From positions 1 through 30,325 of the IMG/VR virus record IMGVR_UViG_3300047325_000116: a DNA stretch of 30,325 nucleotides. The stretch is one strand, 5' to 3'. The position numbers and the translations under genes were made by a program. This document shows positions 1 to 8,678 of the stretch, in pieces. The DNA is from a virus. Position 1 is the stretch's first letter. Each line of letters begins with the position of its first letter. The notes beneath the pieces were generated by a model that had not been told where the DNA came from, searched no databases, and was given only the letters and a program-made list of their open reading frames with translations.

Positions 1-124
1 GATTGTGAAAGGCAGTCGTAATGGCTGGATCGGTCTGGAGAACGCCGACGCCCTGCGCGTACGAGACAGAGTTTAGGCACGCCAGCGCGAAGGCCAGCCC
101 GAAGACGGGAAGCAGGTTTTTCAT
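1..124 (-). CDS. N-terminus of a secreted hypothetical protein (partial)
   Basis: Only the first 41 codons are inside the window; the gene runs off the left edge. The ATG at 124-122 follows GGAG with a short spacer. The protein begins MKNLLPVFGLAF and has a positive residue, a hydrophobic core and a SYA-QG junction near residue 23, which looks like a Sec signal peptide with signal peptidase I cleavage. A Cys at about residue 16 lies in the h-region, but the preceding residues do not make a good lipobox. It follows the SGNH-type tail gene by about 43 bases and is probably cotranscribed. The rest of the protein is unseen, so no function is assigned. Confidence 0.6.
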   Translation of the reverse strand, partial: MKNLLPVFGLAFALACLNSVSYAQGVGVLQTDPAITTAFHN

Positions 125-167
125 GGGATCTCCGTGGAGCCTGATGGGTTGGAACGAAGCTGGACCG

Positions 168-2003
168 CTAGTTGAGCTTTAGAGAAGTTGGGGTGCTGGA
201 ACCGCAGTCGGAAGCAACCACCGTAAGCGCCCCGACGGGCAATGCTCCCGCTGCAGTGCAGCGATAAACCACGTTGGCGCCCTCATTCACGGACAGCCCC
301 GACGGGAAATCGCACACAGACGTAGCGGAGTTGCACGCCATCGCGTCCGCTCCTGCCTGGTAGTTGAAGAGATGGTAATTAGAATCTCCAGCCCGCAATC
401 CTGCCTGCCAGTAGGTCGTAGTCCCCTGCAGGTAGGAATTCTGCGCGCCCCCCGCCGTCGTCGCTCGTGCAACCTCCACGCCGCCCGCATCGTTCGGCGC
501 GAGTGAGATATTGCCAGCGGCGAACTCTGAACCATTCAGCTGGATGCAGGATGGATTTGCGCCGCCTACGGTATGAGTTCCAACGATGAAGTTCTGTCCG
601 CATAAGGAAATGATTGCCTGGCCCTGCGCGTTCGCCCCGATGAATGGAGCGCTTGATGGGAAGAGGGCCCCATTTATTCCGCCAACAAAGACATGTGGGT
701 ATTCTCCATATACGTCGCTATATCCAGCCATGGCGCTGCCGACAACTCCCGCGAGCCCTCGGCTAGTCGAGCGAGCGGCAACGCCATGGATCGGTGCCGT
801 CCCAAACACTCCCATCTGCGTCGCAAAGGCGTTTGCGATGACTTGCGATTCCACTGTGTTGGGATGCGGGTTGTTGGTCGGATTGGTGCAGTTGTAGACG
901 TTCCCTCCGGTGTAGCAGGCCCCGCGAAGATCGACAACCGACATCCCCAGTCCATCGCCCTCGAGCTCCTCCGCCGTATCGCGGATATTCGCAACCAGAT
1001 ACTCATAGTTGACATTCGGGGTCGTCATGTCCTGGTAGGGATAAGCCCCGTACATGTAGGGTCCGGTCGCGGTCAACTGTCCAGCGTTGCCGGTAACGGC
1101 GAGCACGGTGAGCGGCGCATTCCCAGGTGCGGCGACCGGCGAGTAAGTGATGGTGACCTGGTGGTCGGCATAGTTCAAACCGCCGATGCGAATCGCGTAA
1201 GGCGAGGTGCAGGCAGCATAGGATGGAACTCCGGGGCAGGAACTCGGACGGCCAGGTCCTGTAACAGTGTGCCAGTTGACTTGCGCATAGTTCGCGTAGG
1301 TCTTCGGCGCGTTCGCGTCGACCTGGATCGTTAAGTTGGGGTAGGCATCGATCGTCTCCATGACGAGCGCATAGACAGCCGTCCCGACAACATGAAAGGT
1401 CAGCGTCGATCCGGCCGTCGAGGTGGTTCTCCCGTACGCATTGACAGCCGCAGGGACAGTAGTTGAGGCCGCCCATGTCCCGCTAGGGGTCGCAGTGCTT
1501 GCATTCCCCGCGATCGGTGTCCCATTCGCAGACTGCCAGTTGGGCGCAAGCCGCCAGAGATACGCCGCACGGAGAGCTCCCTGCCACCACCACTGCCCAT
1601 TCAGCTGCCAGGGGTAGTAGAGAAGTCCGGATTCCGAGGAAGCATCATTCTGGCCGATCAACATGAAGCTGTTGTCTGCAGCCACAGCGGGCGGGTCAGA
1701 GAAGACATGCTGAATCTGGTCCATCAGTTGGTCGCCAGCGTTCGCCTCTGTCAACGCTGGCACAGTTGCGCCCTTTGCGAAGGTATTGCCAGTTGCAGCC
1801 TCCAGGAACTGGACATAGCATTCACCGCCCGCAACGTTGGGGCAGTCCGCAGTTATCGAGTCACCGTTGCCATATCCGCTGAGGCCTTCGATAGCAGCGC
1901 CGTTCGGCCACCTGATGTCAGTGCCAGGGTTGATCTTCGTCTGCGCTTCGACCACAGAGAACGCGAGAATGAGCAGCATAGCTGCAAACAGAGAACGGCG
2001 CAT
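168..2003 (-). CDS. SGNH/GDSL-hydrolase-like tail fibre or secreted esterase with signal peptide
   Basis: The product is about 611 aa from the ATG at 2003, which has AAGGA upstream; in-frame starts further upstream run back into the fibre gene. Residues 1-20 (RR, then a hydrophobic run ending VEA-Q) form a clear Sec signal peptide. SGNH blocks are visible: GDSI at 47-50 (nucleophile Ser49), GQND at 117-120, and NNPHPN around 377-382 with the catalytic His380. The usual Asp three residues before that His is Asn here. A beta-rich stretch at about 170-300 separates the blocks and resembles an inserted jelly-roll carbohydrate-binding domain. Residues from about 400 onward are Gly/Ala-rich and fibre-like. 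Known SGNH enzymes deacetylate or de-esterify surface glycans, so a depolymerase-like role in host recognition is inferred. The signal peptide is odd for a virion protein. Confidence 0.65.
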   Translation of the reverse strand: MRRSLFAAMLLILAFSVVEAQTKINPGTDIRWPNGAAIEGLSGYGNGDSITADCPNVAGGECYVQFLEAATGNTFAKGATVPALTEANAGDQLMDQIQHVFSDPPAVAADNSFMLIGQNDASSESGLLYYPWQLNGQWWWQGALRAAYLWRLAPNWQSANGTPIAGNASTATPSGTWAASTTVPAAVNAYGRTTSTAGSTLTFHVVGTAVYALVMETIDAYPNLTIQVDANAPKTYANYAQVNWHTVTGPGRPSSCPGVPSYAACTSPYAIRIGGLNYADHQVTITYSPVAAPGNAPLTVLAVTGNAGQLTATGPYMYGAYPYQDMTTPNVNYEYLVANIRDTAEELEGDGLGMSVVDLRGACYTGGNVYNCTNPTNNPHPNTVESQVIANAFATQMGVFGTAPIHGVAARSTSRGLAGVVGSAMAGYSDVYGEYPHVFVGGINGALFPSSAPFIGANAQGQAIISLCGQNFIVGTHTVGGANPSCIQLNGSEFAAGNISLAPNDAGGVEVARATTAGGAQNSYLQGTTTYWQAGLRAGDSNYHLFNYQAGADAMACNSATSVCDFPSGLSVNEGANVVYRCTAAGALPVGALTVVASDCGSSTPTSLKLN

Positions 2004-2016
2004 CGGGCATCCTTCC

Positions 2017-2976
2017 TTAGTAAACATATTGGGCAAAGTGGTTATCGCCGGGCTGCGGGGCGATCCCATAAGTGATGGTGTTTCCAGCGAGCGTATAGTC
2101 CACGCCGCCAGGCATTCGAAACAGCCCATTGCGGAAAAGTGAAAGAAGCACAGGAGCGTGCGTGAGCGTAAACACGGTATTGACACCGTTCACCGCTCCA
2201 GCAGGCACCTCGGCAAAGTTGTTATTTCCGAAACCCGCGCCCGCGCCCAACGAGGTGATGACGTAGGTCCCGCTTGCCATCGTGAGAGTGCGTATCCGCT
2301 GTGCGGCCACGTCATAGAAGCTCACACTCGCAACGGGAAACAGCGCGCTCGAAACGAGCGTGAAGGTGACGCGGTTTACTCCGGCGGAATCCGCGGCAAC
2401 CCCTAGCTGCCAAAGCTGGCCGGTGATGGAATCGATCAGCACGGGCTGCGTCGGCATCAGCGCGAGCTCCCCACCGGAGATGCCGAGCGTGAACGGCACC
2501 GACGTCGAGGTGTTGATGAGCACCATGCCACTGGATGGACTCGGAGATCCCGGAGGCCCTGCCGGGCCAGTCGCGCCAACCACAGTCGTCGTAAGGCTGC
2601 CATTGTTCGGCTGGTACGTGTCCAGAGACCACGTCGTTCCGGTCGGCTGCACCAGGCCGTAGCCCGGACCCTGCACGTCGACGCCAGAGGCATCGGTGAT
2701 CGTGATCCGGTACGCGATGTTCTGCGGCGAGGTCAGCGAGGTATCCGCAACCTGCGGAGGATTGCCGAAGAGGTCGGTCGTGATCGCCCCGTTTACCACG
2801 AGGAAGACGACGCCGGATTGCAGGATCGCCCCTCCGCCGTCAGCGGGGTCCGCGATCGCCGAGATCGGCACTCCCTGGCTGCTGACCGGGTAGAACGTGA
2901 CGCGGCCGCCGGCCAGTAGCGCGCCCGAAGCGTCCTGAATCTTGGACGCCGTTACGGTTGTGTATCCAGTTGGCAT
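2017..2976 (-). CDS. Tail fibre protein with short collagen-like linker
   Basis: The product is about 319 aa. The ATG at 2976 is chosen because GGAG lies just upstream; the longer frame starting at 3078 would overlap the tail-tip gene. The N-terminal ~140 residues look like a beta-sandwich adaptor (GALLAGGRVTFYPV region) of the kind used to join fibres to tail tips. A short Gly-Pro-rich collagen-type stretch (GATGPAGPPGSPS) follows near residue 150. The C-terminal half contains a hydrophobic beta-rich segment ending in a Gly/Asn-rich fold (VNGVNTVFTLTHAP) resembling phage receptor-binding domains. It lies 17 bases after the tail-tip gene. A receptor-binding or fibre role is inferred from position and architecture; no catalytic motif was seen. 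Confidence 0.65.
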   Translation of the reverse strand: MPTGYTTVTASKIQDASGALLAGGRVTFYPVSSQGVPISAIADPADGGGAILQSGVVFLVVNGAITTDLFGNPPQVADTSLTSPQNIAYRITITDASGVDVQGPGYGLVQPTGTTWSLDTYQPNNGSLTTTVVGATGPAGPPGSPSPSSGMVLINTSTSVPFTLGISGGELALMPTQPVLIDSITGQLWQLGVAADSAGVNRVTFTLVSSALFPVASVSFYDVAAQRIRTLTMASGTYVITSLGAGAGFGNNNFAEVPAGAVNGVNTVFTLTHAPVLLSLFRNGLFRMPGGVDYTLAGNTITYGIAPQPGDNHFAQYVY

Positions 2977-2993
2977 GGCTCTCCGATGTGCGG

Positions 2994-5900
2994 CTAGGCG
3001 ATGTTGATGTTGGCGAGCGTCAGGGACGCGCTGCTGGAGGTACTGTTGGTGCCGCCCGACGCTGCGAAGCTGCTGCAACTCGCCCGGACCTGGACCAGGG
3101 ACAGGTTCTGGCCGGACGGAACCGACGCGGTGTAGGCCGCCGAGGCGGTGGTTACGCCTGCGGTAAGCAGGATGGTCCAGGTCGACCCGCCGTCGAGGCT
3201 GTACTCCAGCAGGCAGGAGCTGTGCGCCGTGGACCCTGTCGATGTGACGGTGACGGCTGCAGTGACCGAGAGCGTCTTCGCGGCCGTCAGCGTCCCGGCG
3301 AAGCCGAAGACAGTGAACAGCCCGTTCGCGCTGTTGTTGATCGGAGGCTGCGAGAAACCGTGACCGATCGCAGGCGCCGGAATGTACAGGGCAAAGCTAG
3401 ACACATCGGCGCTGCCGGATCCGCTCCACGCGCTGGTCGGCGTCGTGGTTGCTCTCGAGCCCAGGTCGGAGTACTCCGTGGGAAGGAAGCCGGTGCTGCC
3501 CGAGGAAGGCGTCGTGGTGCTGCCGATCGGCACCATGCCGGTGTGCTGGTCCGCCAGCCACGCCGCGGCGCTGGTGTAGACGACGAAGGCGAGCGCCGTC
3601 GGGCTGAAGTTGACCGCATAGAAGGTGCCGAGCGCCTCGCCGGTGTAGCTCTGCGCAGCAACCGCGACGGTCGCGCCGTTGGGCAGCGTAACATTGCCGC
3701 CCGTGGTGGTCGAAGCGCCCGCCTGGTAGACGCGCACGATCGCCGTGGTTCCAGTGGACGGATCGAGGACGCTGTCGACGGTGAGGTTCGTCGCTGCGCT
3801 CACGCTACCGCCAAAGCTGAAGGTCTGCGGAGCCACGTTGTCCAGCGTCTGCCTCTGCAGGCCATACAGGTTGAAGCTGAGGAACTTCAGGTAGACCGTC
3901 TTGCCGGCCAGCGTGGGATCCGCGACATACTTGAAGACGCTGTCGTCGAGCCGCACGAAGACCTCCCCAGGGGAGTGCGCCGCGACGGAGGTACTGAAGA
4001 TGCCGCGGTGCAGTGTCGTAAGGCCGTAGGAGTTCGTGGTCGACGTACTTCCGGTGAGCGTCGCGGTCTCGTAGCTGACGAGCTCCGAACCGAGCAGCGA
4101 GAGCGTCGCATAGCCATCGTTTGCGGCGGAGGAGACAGGGGTGAGCGAACCGGTGATGGTCACGTCCGCTGTCGACGTCGTGTCGGGATCCGCGACGGCC
4201 CCGATGCTGTTCGTCAGATTGCCTGCGCGCGCGCTGCCGTACTGCGTGCCGATCTGGTTATAACTGGTGCCGTCCAGCGAGATATAGACATCGCAGCCGC
4301 CCCAGTTCGGGCCGCCGGTCAGCGCCAGCCACAGCTCCATGTCGCCGCCGGTCACGCGCGAGTTGGGCAGGAAGGCCGCCAGCAGCGTCGTCGCCAACGG
4401 CAGGTTGTTCGCGCCAGGCTGCGTGCGAGCCGGCGCGCCCACGGGGTACTGCACGCCGTCGGCGACGCCGTACAGAAAGTCTTCCGCCTCGATCTTCAGG
4501 TTGTAGTCTTCGTCTTCCTCCACGCTGACGATGCGCACGGGCACCTGGCCGACGTTCCCGACCGTCGTGTTGAGCACGATAATGTCCATGGGCTCGAGGA
4601 GCTGGTAATACCACTTCAGCGTGAACTCGTAGGTGCGCAGCTGGACGGACTTGCGGCGCAGCAGCATATTCATGGCGATCGCCGCGTAGAGCTGCACGCA
4701 GTACTCATGCGCGGTGATGGTCTGCATCGGCAGCAGCAGGTTGGTCAGGATCGAGGCCTCGTCCTGCTGGTGGATGATCTGGGTGTTGTAGTTGTCGTTG
4801 CGCGCGGAGAACTCAAACTGCACACGGTTGAAGTTGTCGGCGAGATCCTGCCAGCCCAGCTTGACTGCCTCTTCGCCCTCGGCGCAGATGCAGTCGTCTT
4901 CGTCGATGGAATAGACCGGTTGTGTGGGCGGCGTAAAGGTGCGGCCATTGCCAACAGCAGTGGTATCGCCGTAGGGAACGATCTTCAGCGATGGGCCGCT
5001 CCACACCGGAGCGGCGTTCGTGAGGTCGCAGATCTTCTGCACGAAGCCCAGCACCTTCGTCACCGAATCCATGAAGGGCGACATGAACAGGTTGTTCGCG
5101 ACGCAGAAGTTCGAATAGCTGGTTAGATCGCCGAGGTAGGCCCAGTTGCACCCGGCCAGCGGGTCCGTGAGCAGATCGGCGATGACAACAGAGGGATCGC
5201 AGTCCGCGATGCCGCTGCCGAAGGCCTTCATGCGTCCGTTGAGCACCTCGACGCTGAGGCTGGGAGTGGTCGCCGTGCTGCCCAGATCGAGCGACTCGCA
5301 CACAAGGCGCGCAAGACCCGCATAGCCGATCGCGCGGCCGGGGTTCGCGGACTCCATGTAGCCCCAGACGGAGCCAGCCTCCGCACCCAGAATGGGCGAA
5401 AGGTTGTACTGCTGCACCGGCGAAAGCGGAGCGTTGGTGCCCGGGCCGCTGTTGATGTTCGAGAGGTCGGCGATGGTATACGCATAAGTGATGGAGACCG
5501 TCTTGCCGGCGTCCGCTCCACTGAAGGTGTAGAGGCCGTACTCCGTCACCGAGTACTCAAGCGCGCCGACAGAGCCCGTCGTCTTTTCGAAGGGCGCGGG
5601 AAAGCTCCCCGTCAGGTCAACCGAGCCGTCGGAGCCGAAGTCATTCGCCGTGACGCTGTAACTCTCGGGATAGGTCACGCCTTCGTCGTAGTAGAAGGCG
5701 TTGATGCCGTAGCCGCCGTTCGATACCTGGTAGGTGCCGCCGCCGCCGGGGATGGTAAAGGTCTCGACGGTGCCCACCAGCGAGGACGCTCCGCCCTCGC
5801 CGTAGATGTCGCCAATGCCGCCGATCGGGCCTCGCGCGAGCAGCAGGTCGCACGCGGCGTAGTACTCATAGCTGGAGACCGGCGAACCCTTGCCGCCATC

Positions 5901-6065
5901 CTTCACCGCGACGGACGAGAAGTTCGTATAGTCGAGCAGCTTGATCGGGATCTTGAAACTGCCCCAGCCGATGGGCACAGCTACGCCGTACTCGCTGGTG
6001 CCCACCTGAATAGATCCAAGGCGATTGGGCTGGTACGAGCGACTTCCGAGTCCGAAGAGTGCCAT
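2994..6065 (-). CDS. Tail tip / host-specificity protein (J-like, Phage-tail_3 type)
   Basis: The product is 1023 aa, the second largest in the window after adding no neighbours, and lies directly after NlpC/P60 as gpJ-like proteins do. The first ~560 residues carry the hub-like core; the segment around 430-545, with the [20 protein letters not shown] helix and the following EPMDIIVL strand, is typical of siphovirus and gene-transfer-agent tail-tip proteins. The second half is Thr/Ser/Gly-rich and beta-rich, with repeated sandwich-like segments such as the one containing [12 protein letters not shown]. It probably forms the central tail tip and contributes to receptor recognition. The start is the ATG at 6065, about 22 bases after the previous stop. 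Family assignment is from pattern memory plus gene order. Confidence 0.8.
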   Translation of the reverse strand: MALFGLGSRSYQPNRLGSIQVGTSEYGVAVPIGWGSFKIPIKLLDYTNFSSVAVKDGGKGSPVSSYEYYAACDLLLARGPIGGIGDIYGEGGASSLVGTVETFTIPGGGGTYQVSNGGYGINAFYYDEGVTYPESYSVTANDFGSDGSVDLTGSFPAPFEKTTGSVGALEYSVTEYGLYTFSGADAGKTVSITYAYTIADLSNINSGPGTNAPLSPVQQYNLSPILGAEAGSVWGYMESANPGRAIGYAGLARLVCESLDLGSTATTPSLSVEVLNGRMKAFGSGIADCDPSVVIADLLTDPLAGCNWAYLGDLTSYSNFCVANNLFMSPFMDSVTKVLGFVQKICDLTNAAPVWSGPSLKIVPYGDTTAVGNGRTFTPPTQPVYSIDEDDCICAEGEEAVKLGWQDLADNFNRVQFEFSARNDNYNTQIIHQQDEASILTNLLLPMQTITAHEYCVQLYAAIAMNMLLRRKSVQLRTYEFTLKWYYQLLEPMDIIVLNTTVGNVGQVPVRIVSVEEDEDYNLKIEAEDFLYGVADGVQYPVGAPARTQPGANNLPLATTLLAAFLPNSRVTGGDMELWLALTGGPNWGGCDVYISLDGTSYNQIGTQYGSARAGNLTNSIGAVADPDTTSTADVTITGSLTPVSSAANDGYATLSLLGSELVSYETATLTGSTSTTNSYGLTTLHRGIFSTSVAAHSPGEVFVRLDDSVFKYVADPTLAGKTVYLKFLSFNLYGLQRQTLDNVAPQTFSFGGSVSAATNLTVDSVLDPSTGTTAIVRVYQAGASTTTGGNVTLPNGATVAVAAQSYTGEALGTFYAVNFSPTALAFVVYTSAAAWLADQHTGMVPIGSTTTPSSGSTGFLPTEYSDLGSRATTTPTSAWSGSGSADVSSFALYIPAPAIGHGFSQPPINNSANGLFTVFGFAGTLTAAKTLSVTAAVTVTSTGSTAHSSCLLEYSLDGGSTWTILLTAGVTTASAAYTASVPSGQNLSLVQVRASCSSFAASGGTNSTSSSASLTLANINIA

Positions 6066-6087
6066 TGTCGCTTCCTAAAGTCGTTTC

Positions 6088-6525
6088 CTAGAAGGTGAAG
6101 AAGAGCGGCTTGCTGATTGCGGTGCGGCTAAGCCGCTCGTCGATCGAGGCGTCGGCCAGGATGACGCCGCGCGGGTTGACTGCGTGAAGGATCTTCGGCC
6201 ACGCGAGGACGATGGCCCCATGCGAATACACCCGGCCGATACGGAAGAGCGCGAAGTCTCCGGGCTCAGGTATTGCGACCTCGATTGCACCCAGGTTGCG
6301 GACGTACTCGAGGTAAAGCTCTTCGCTGCGGTGCAGGTGCCACTGCATCACATACTTCGGCACCTGCGGCATATGCAGAGTCAGCGCGCGGCTGTAGACC
6401 TCGAGCGGCATCAGCGCGCAGTCAGCGCCTGCGCCCTTCACGCGGCCGTGATCGTGGTACGGCGTGCCGAGCCAGGAACGCGCCTCGGCGACGACCGCTT
6501 TGCGCTGGTCGGGTGTCATCGGCAT
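6088..6525 (-). CDS. NlpC/P60-family tail-associated cell wall peptidase
   Basis: The product is 145 aa. Catalytic features of NlpC/P60 cysteine peptidases are visible: GADC with Cys36, SHGAIVL with His102, and ILHAVN supplying a third polar residue near 114-117. The N-terminus (EARSWLGTPYHDHG) is typical of the phage NlpC family that sits between the DUF2163 and J-like genes. The enzyme cleaves peptidoglycan stem peptides and is thought to help the tail penetrate the wall during DNA injection. ATG at 6525 and a second ATG at 6519 are both possible; no strong ribosome site distinguishes them. The gene lies 6 bases after DUF2163. Confidence 0.88.
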   Translation of the reverse strand: MPMTPDQRKAVVAEARSWLGTPYHDHGRVKGAGADCALMPLEVYSRALTLHMPQVPKYVMQWHLHRSEELYLEYVRNLGAIEVAIPEPGDFALFRIGRVYSHGAIVLAWPKILHAVNPRGVILADASIDERLSRTAISKPLFFTF

Positions 6526-6531
6526 ATTGGC

Positions 6532-7392
6532 TCAATAAGTAACGGTTGGGTCCGGGACAAAGGGCATGCCGCGAAAGAACGGTGCATGCCCGGCGCTGGG
6601 GTTGTAGCCGTACTTCGACTGGCACGTCGCCAGCGTCTTATCGCAGCCCGGGGTTACGGTAAACGTGGTACCCGCGGCCGGTGCGGTGAGGAACGGATAT
6701 GACGGCACAATCACGCCGCCGGTATAGCTCTTCACCATATAGCTGATGCCCGACATCGGGCCGCTCGTGAAGGTGACGACGCCCTGAGTGAAGTAAACAT
6801 CTGGGTTGCTGAGCCCGGAGAGCAGCTTGACTTTCGTGCATCCCGCGGCGGCCGCACTGGAGACGATGTAACTTGCGCGGCTCAGGCCGCAGGTCTGATC
6901 GAACAGGACGGCATTGCAGTCCGCCGCGAGGACTTGGCGAGGATAGTCATTGTCCAGATCGTCAAGCATGCACTTGATAGTGAGCTGCGCCTCCGAACGC
7001 GTGATGCCGTCGATCGAGTTCACGCGGCCGCAGAAGCGATTCATCGGCTGCGTCCACTGCAGGGTTGCGTCGGCGGCGAAGATGCGGTCCATGCGATAGA
7101 GAGCCCGATTGAAGAAGCCCTGAGCGAGCATGGTGATGACTGTGCTGTTCGCCTCCTGAATCTTGACCTGCTGCGTGGAGACGTTCGTCCCACGCTCCAC
7201 ACGCACCGTACCGCGCACCAGGCGAGGCGTAGGGCTGTAGACGGTGCCTGCGACCCTGATCGGCCTGCGCCAATCCGTATACGTCAGCACCGGACCCGAG
7301 AGCAGCGAGAACGTGAACAGGTTTGCGACCACGGCAGTCGCCGGCTGCGCGTTCAGCAGGTCGACGACATCGATTGGCGCGGACATGCTCAC
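6532..7392 (-). CDS. DUF2163 baseplate hub / distal tail protein
   Basis: The product is 286 aa. It matches the DUF2163 type by order and features: an N-terminal beta-rich domain (RPIRVAGTVYSP) and a C-terminal part containing conserved Cys residues (DQTCGLSRASY and PGCDKTLATCQSKYG) ending in a GHAPFFRGMPFVPDP motif typical of the family. These proteins form part of the tail-tip hub below the distal tail protein. The start is GTG at 7392, which overlaps the upstream stop (GTGA) and has GAGGTG five bases away; ATG at 7386 is an alternative. Translation is probably coupled to the DUF2460 gene. Confidence 0.85.
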   Translation of the reverse strand: MSMSAPIDVVDLLNAQPATAVVANLFTFSLLSGPVLTYTDWRRPIRVAGTVYSPTPRLVRGTVRVERGTNVSTQQVKIQEANSTVITMLAQGFFNRALYRMDRIFAADATLQWTQPMNRFCGRVNSIDGITRSEAQLTIKCMLDDLDNDYPRQVLAADCNAVLFDQTCGLSRASYIVSSAAAAGCTKVKLLSGLSNPDVYFTQGVVTFTSGPMSGISYMVKSYTGGVIVPSYPFLTAPAAGTTFTVTPGCDKTLATCQSKYGYNPSAGHAPFFRGMPFVPDPTVTY

Positions 7393-8054
7393 AGCTTCAC
7401 CTCTTCCAGCTTCAGGCTCTGCAGTTCGTAGAGCTGGTACATAAACCCTTCCAGCCCCAGCGAGTCCTCCGCGAAGCAGCAGCGGAAGCGCCAGTGGAAG
7501 TCTGCCGTGATGACGGCGTTCAGCGCCGGCGCGGCAGTAAAGTTGATCGCGCCATTCGCGCCCGGCGTCCAGGCGGGGATGGATCCGGTTCCTGGGCTCA
7601 GGACGCCGTTGACGGTGATGAAGACGGGCCCGACGGGGTTCTGGACTTCGTCCATGAATCCGCCGTACTCGCGCTGCAGGTAGAACGTCGTCGTGGTGCC
7701 GTCGCCGGTGCCGATCTGCACGCCGCGCACGGTGCTCTCGCCCGGGCGCTGGGTGAGCTGGCCCAGGTCCAACAGGAAGTTGTCGAAGCTGCCGCGCATC
7801 TGGTTATAGAAGCCGACGATCTGGTCGAGCTCGCTGTAGCCCTGCGGGTTGTTGGTGCTGGCCGGAGGCTGCGGCTGCGGGTAGGCAGGACCGCGCAGAA
7901 ACTCGTAACTCAGCTCGAAGGTCCAGAGCGGGTACGGATCGTTCAACAGCGCCGTGCGGGCGCGATTCTTGCTCTTCTGCACCACGGTCGACCAGGTAGG
8001 CACGGGCTTGATGTCCCAGGTCAAACCCGCGAGAGTCGGAAAGATCAGGTTGCT
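7389..8054 (-). CDS. DUF2460 distal tail protein
   Basis: The product is about 221 aa from the ATG at 8054 (MSNLIFPTLAGL). The frame is open to 8117, but the extra 21 residues would be encoded by the terminator hairpin of the preceding gene, so the shorter form is preferred. Family features are the N-terminal FPTLAGLTWDI with a Trp-rich, basic stretch (TWSTVVQKSKNRA), the central QIVGFYNQMRGSFDNFLL segment, and a C-terminal FHWRFRCCFAEDSL followed by an Leu/Glu-rich tail. DUF2460 proteins form the distal tail ring linking tail tube to tip, as in Rhodobacter gene transfer agent. Its stop overlaps the DUF2163 start. Confidence 0.85.
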   Translation of the reverse strand, partial: SNLIFPTLAGLTWDIKPVPTWSTVVQKSKNRARTALLNDPYPLWTFELSYEFLRGPAYPQPQPPASTNNPQGYSELDQIVGFYNQMRGSFDNFLLDLGQLTQRPGESTVRGVQIGTGDGTTTTFYLQREYGGFMDEVQNPVGPVFITVNGVLSPGTGSIPAWTPGANGAINFTAAPALNAVITADFHWRFRCCFAEDSLGLEGFMYQLYELQSLKLEEVKL

Positions 8055-8085
8055 CATAGTTACCATTTCCGGCTTGAGGGCAATA

Positions 8086-8108
8086 GAAAACCGCCCCGGG
8101 GGGCGGTT
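8086..8108 (-). terminator. Rho-independent terminator after the insert gene
   Basis: On the minus strand the sequence forms an AACCGCCCC / GGGGCGGTT stem (8108-8089) with a very small C-rich loop, followed directly by TTTTC. It lies 22 bases after the stop of the 8130-8666 gene and just before the ribosome site of DUF2460. It can end or attenuate transcription of the insert gene and may lower tail-tip expression. Confidence 0.7.
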
Positions 8109-8129
8109 CGTATTCAACTTTTGATATTT

Positions 8130-8666
8130 CTACAGTAATTTCCTAGCGGCATTACAGATCGCCGGATCGTCCGTCAGACTTGCGACGTACGTTGCGCCTT
8201 TTACAGTCAGCCGCCACCGCATCTCCTCAGGATTTTCCGTTTGCGGCGCTTTTATCATACGAGCTTGAATCAACATGACCATGGCATCGGTCAACGGAAA
8301 GGAAAGATATTCATCCCAAGGCATTTCTCGATTTGTCGTTAGATACCCAAAGGTTCTTGGCCGCACAAACTCTGAAAGCAAATCAAGTCCAGCACCGGCT
8401 CCGAAATGAATCGGTATTAGCACTTCTAACTGGGCATCACTCCAACTAGGCCTTCCATTCGTCATTGTCGGGTCTAGGCTGGCCGGTGCGGCAGGTTGCG
8501 AAATCGCCACCTTACTTGCTGGATCGATCCAGGGAATTACTGTTTGCGGGTCCTGAGTCTCGAGCAATGGCGTATTGGTCGGGCGCTGCATCCATTTAGC
8601 GAACGCAACGCAAAGTACAGTTACAACCAATGCGCTAAAAGCGATAATTAGCTGCGTGTCGGACAT
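8130..8666 (-). CDS. Hypothetical membrane-anchored protein inserted in tail module (moron candidate)
   Basis: The product is 178 aa and not recognised. Residues 5-24 (IIAFSALVVTVLCVAFAKWM) form one N-terminal membrane segment. A Pro-rich linker to about residue 65 and a soluble domain follow, with features such as GRPSWSDAQLEVLIPIHFGAGAG and MRWRLTVKGATYVASLTDDP, the latter like a winged-helix or effector tail. Composition differs from its neighbours: 8281-8400 is 56/120 G+C by hand count against 43/60 at 9001-9060 in the tape measure gene. It interrupts the normally contiguous tape measure to DUF2460 order and is followed by its own terminator. No ribosome site precedes the ATG; GATACC 7 bases upstream could be a -10 for a leaderless message. 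A lysogenic-conversion or exclusion role is only inference. Confidence 0.6.
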   Translation of the reverse strand: MSDTQLIIAFSALVVTVLCVAFAKWMQRPTNTPLLETQDPQTVIPWIDPASKVAISQPAAPASLDPTMTNGRPSWSDAQLEVLIPIHFGAGAGLDLLSEFVRPRTFGYLTTNREMPWDEYLSFPLTDAMVMLIQARMIKAPQTENPEEMRWRLTVKGATYVASLTDDPAICNAARKLL

Positions 8667-8678
8667 GGCCGCAGGGTA

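Noticed and set aside
2958-5126. Long plus-strand open frame (722 codons) opposite the tail-tip gene
   Set aside because: Arg/Gly/Ala/Val-rich composition with no domain, exactly antisense to a well-supported gene; a typical high-GC shadow.
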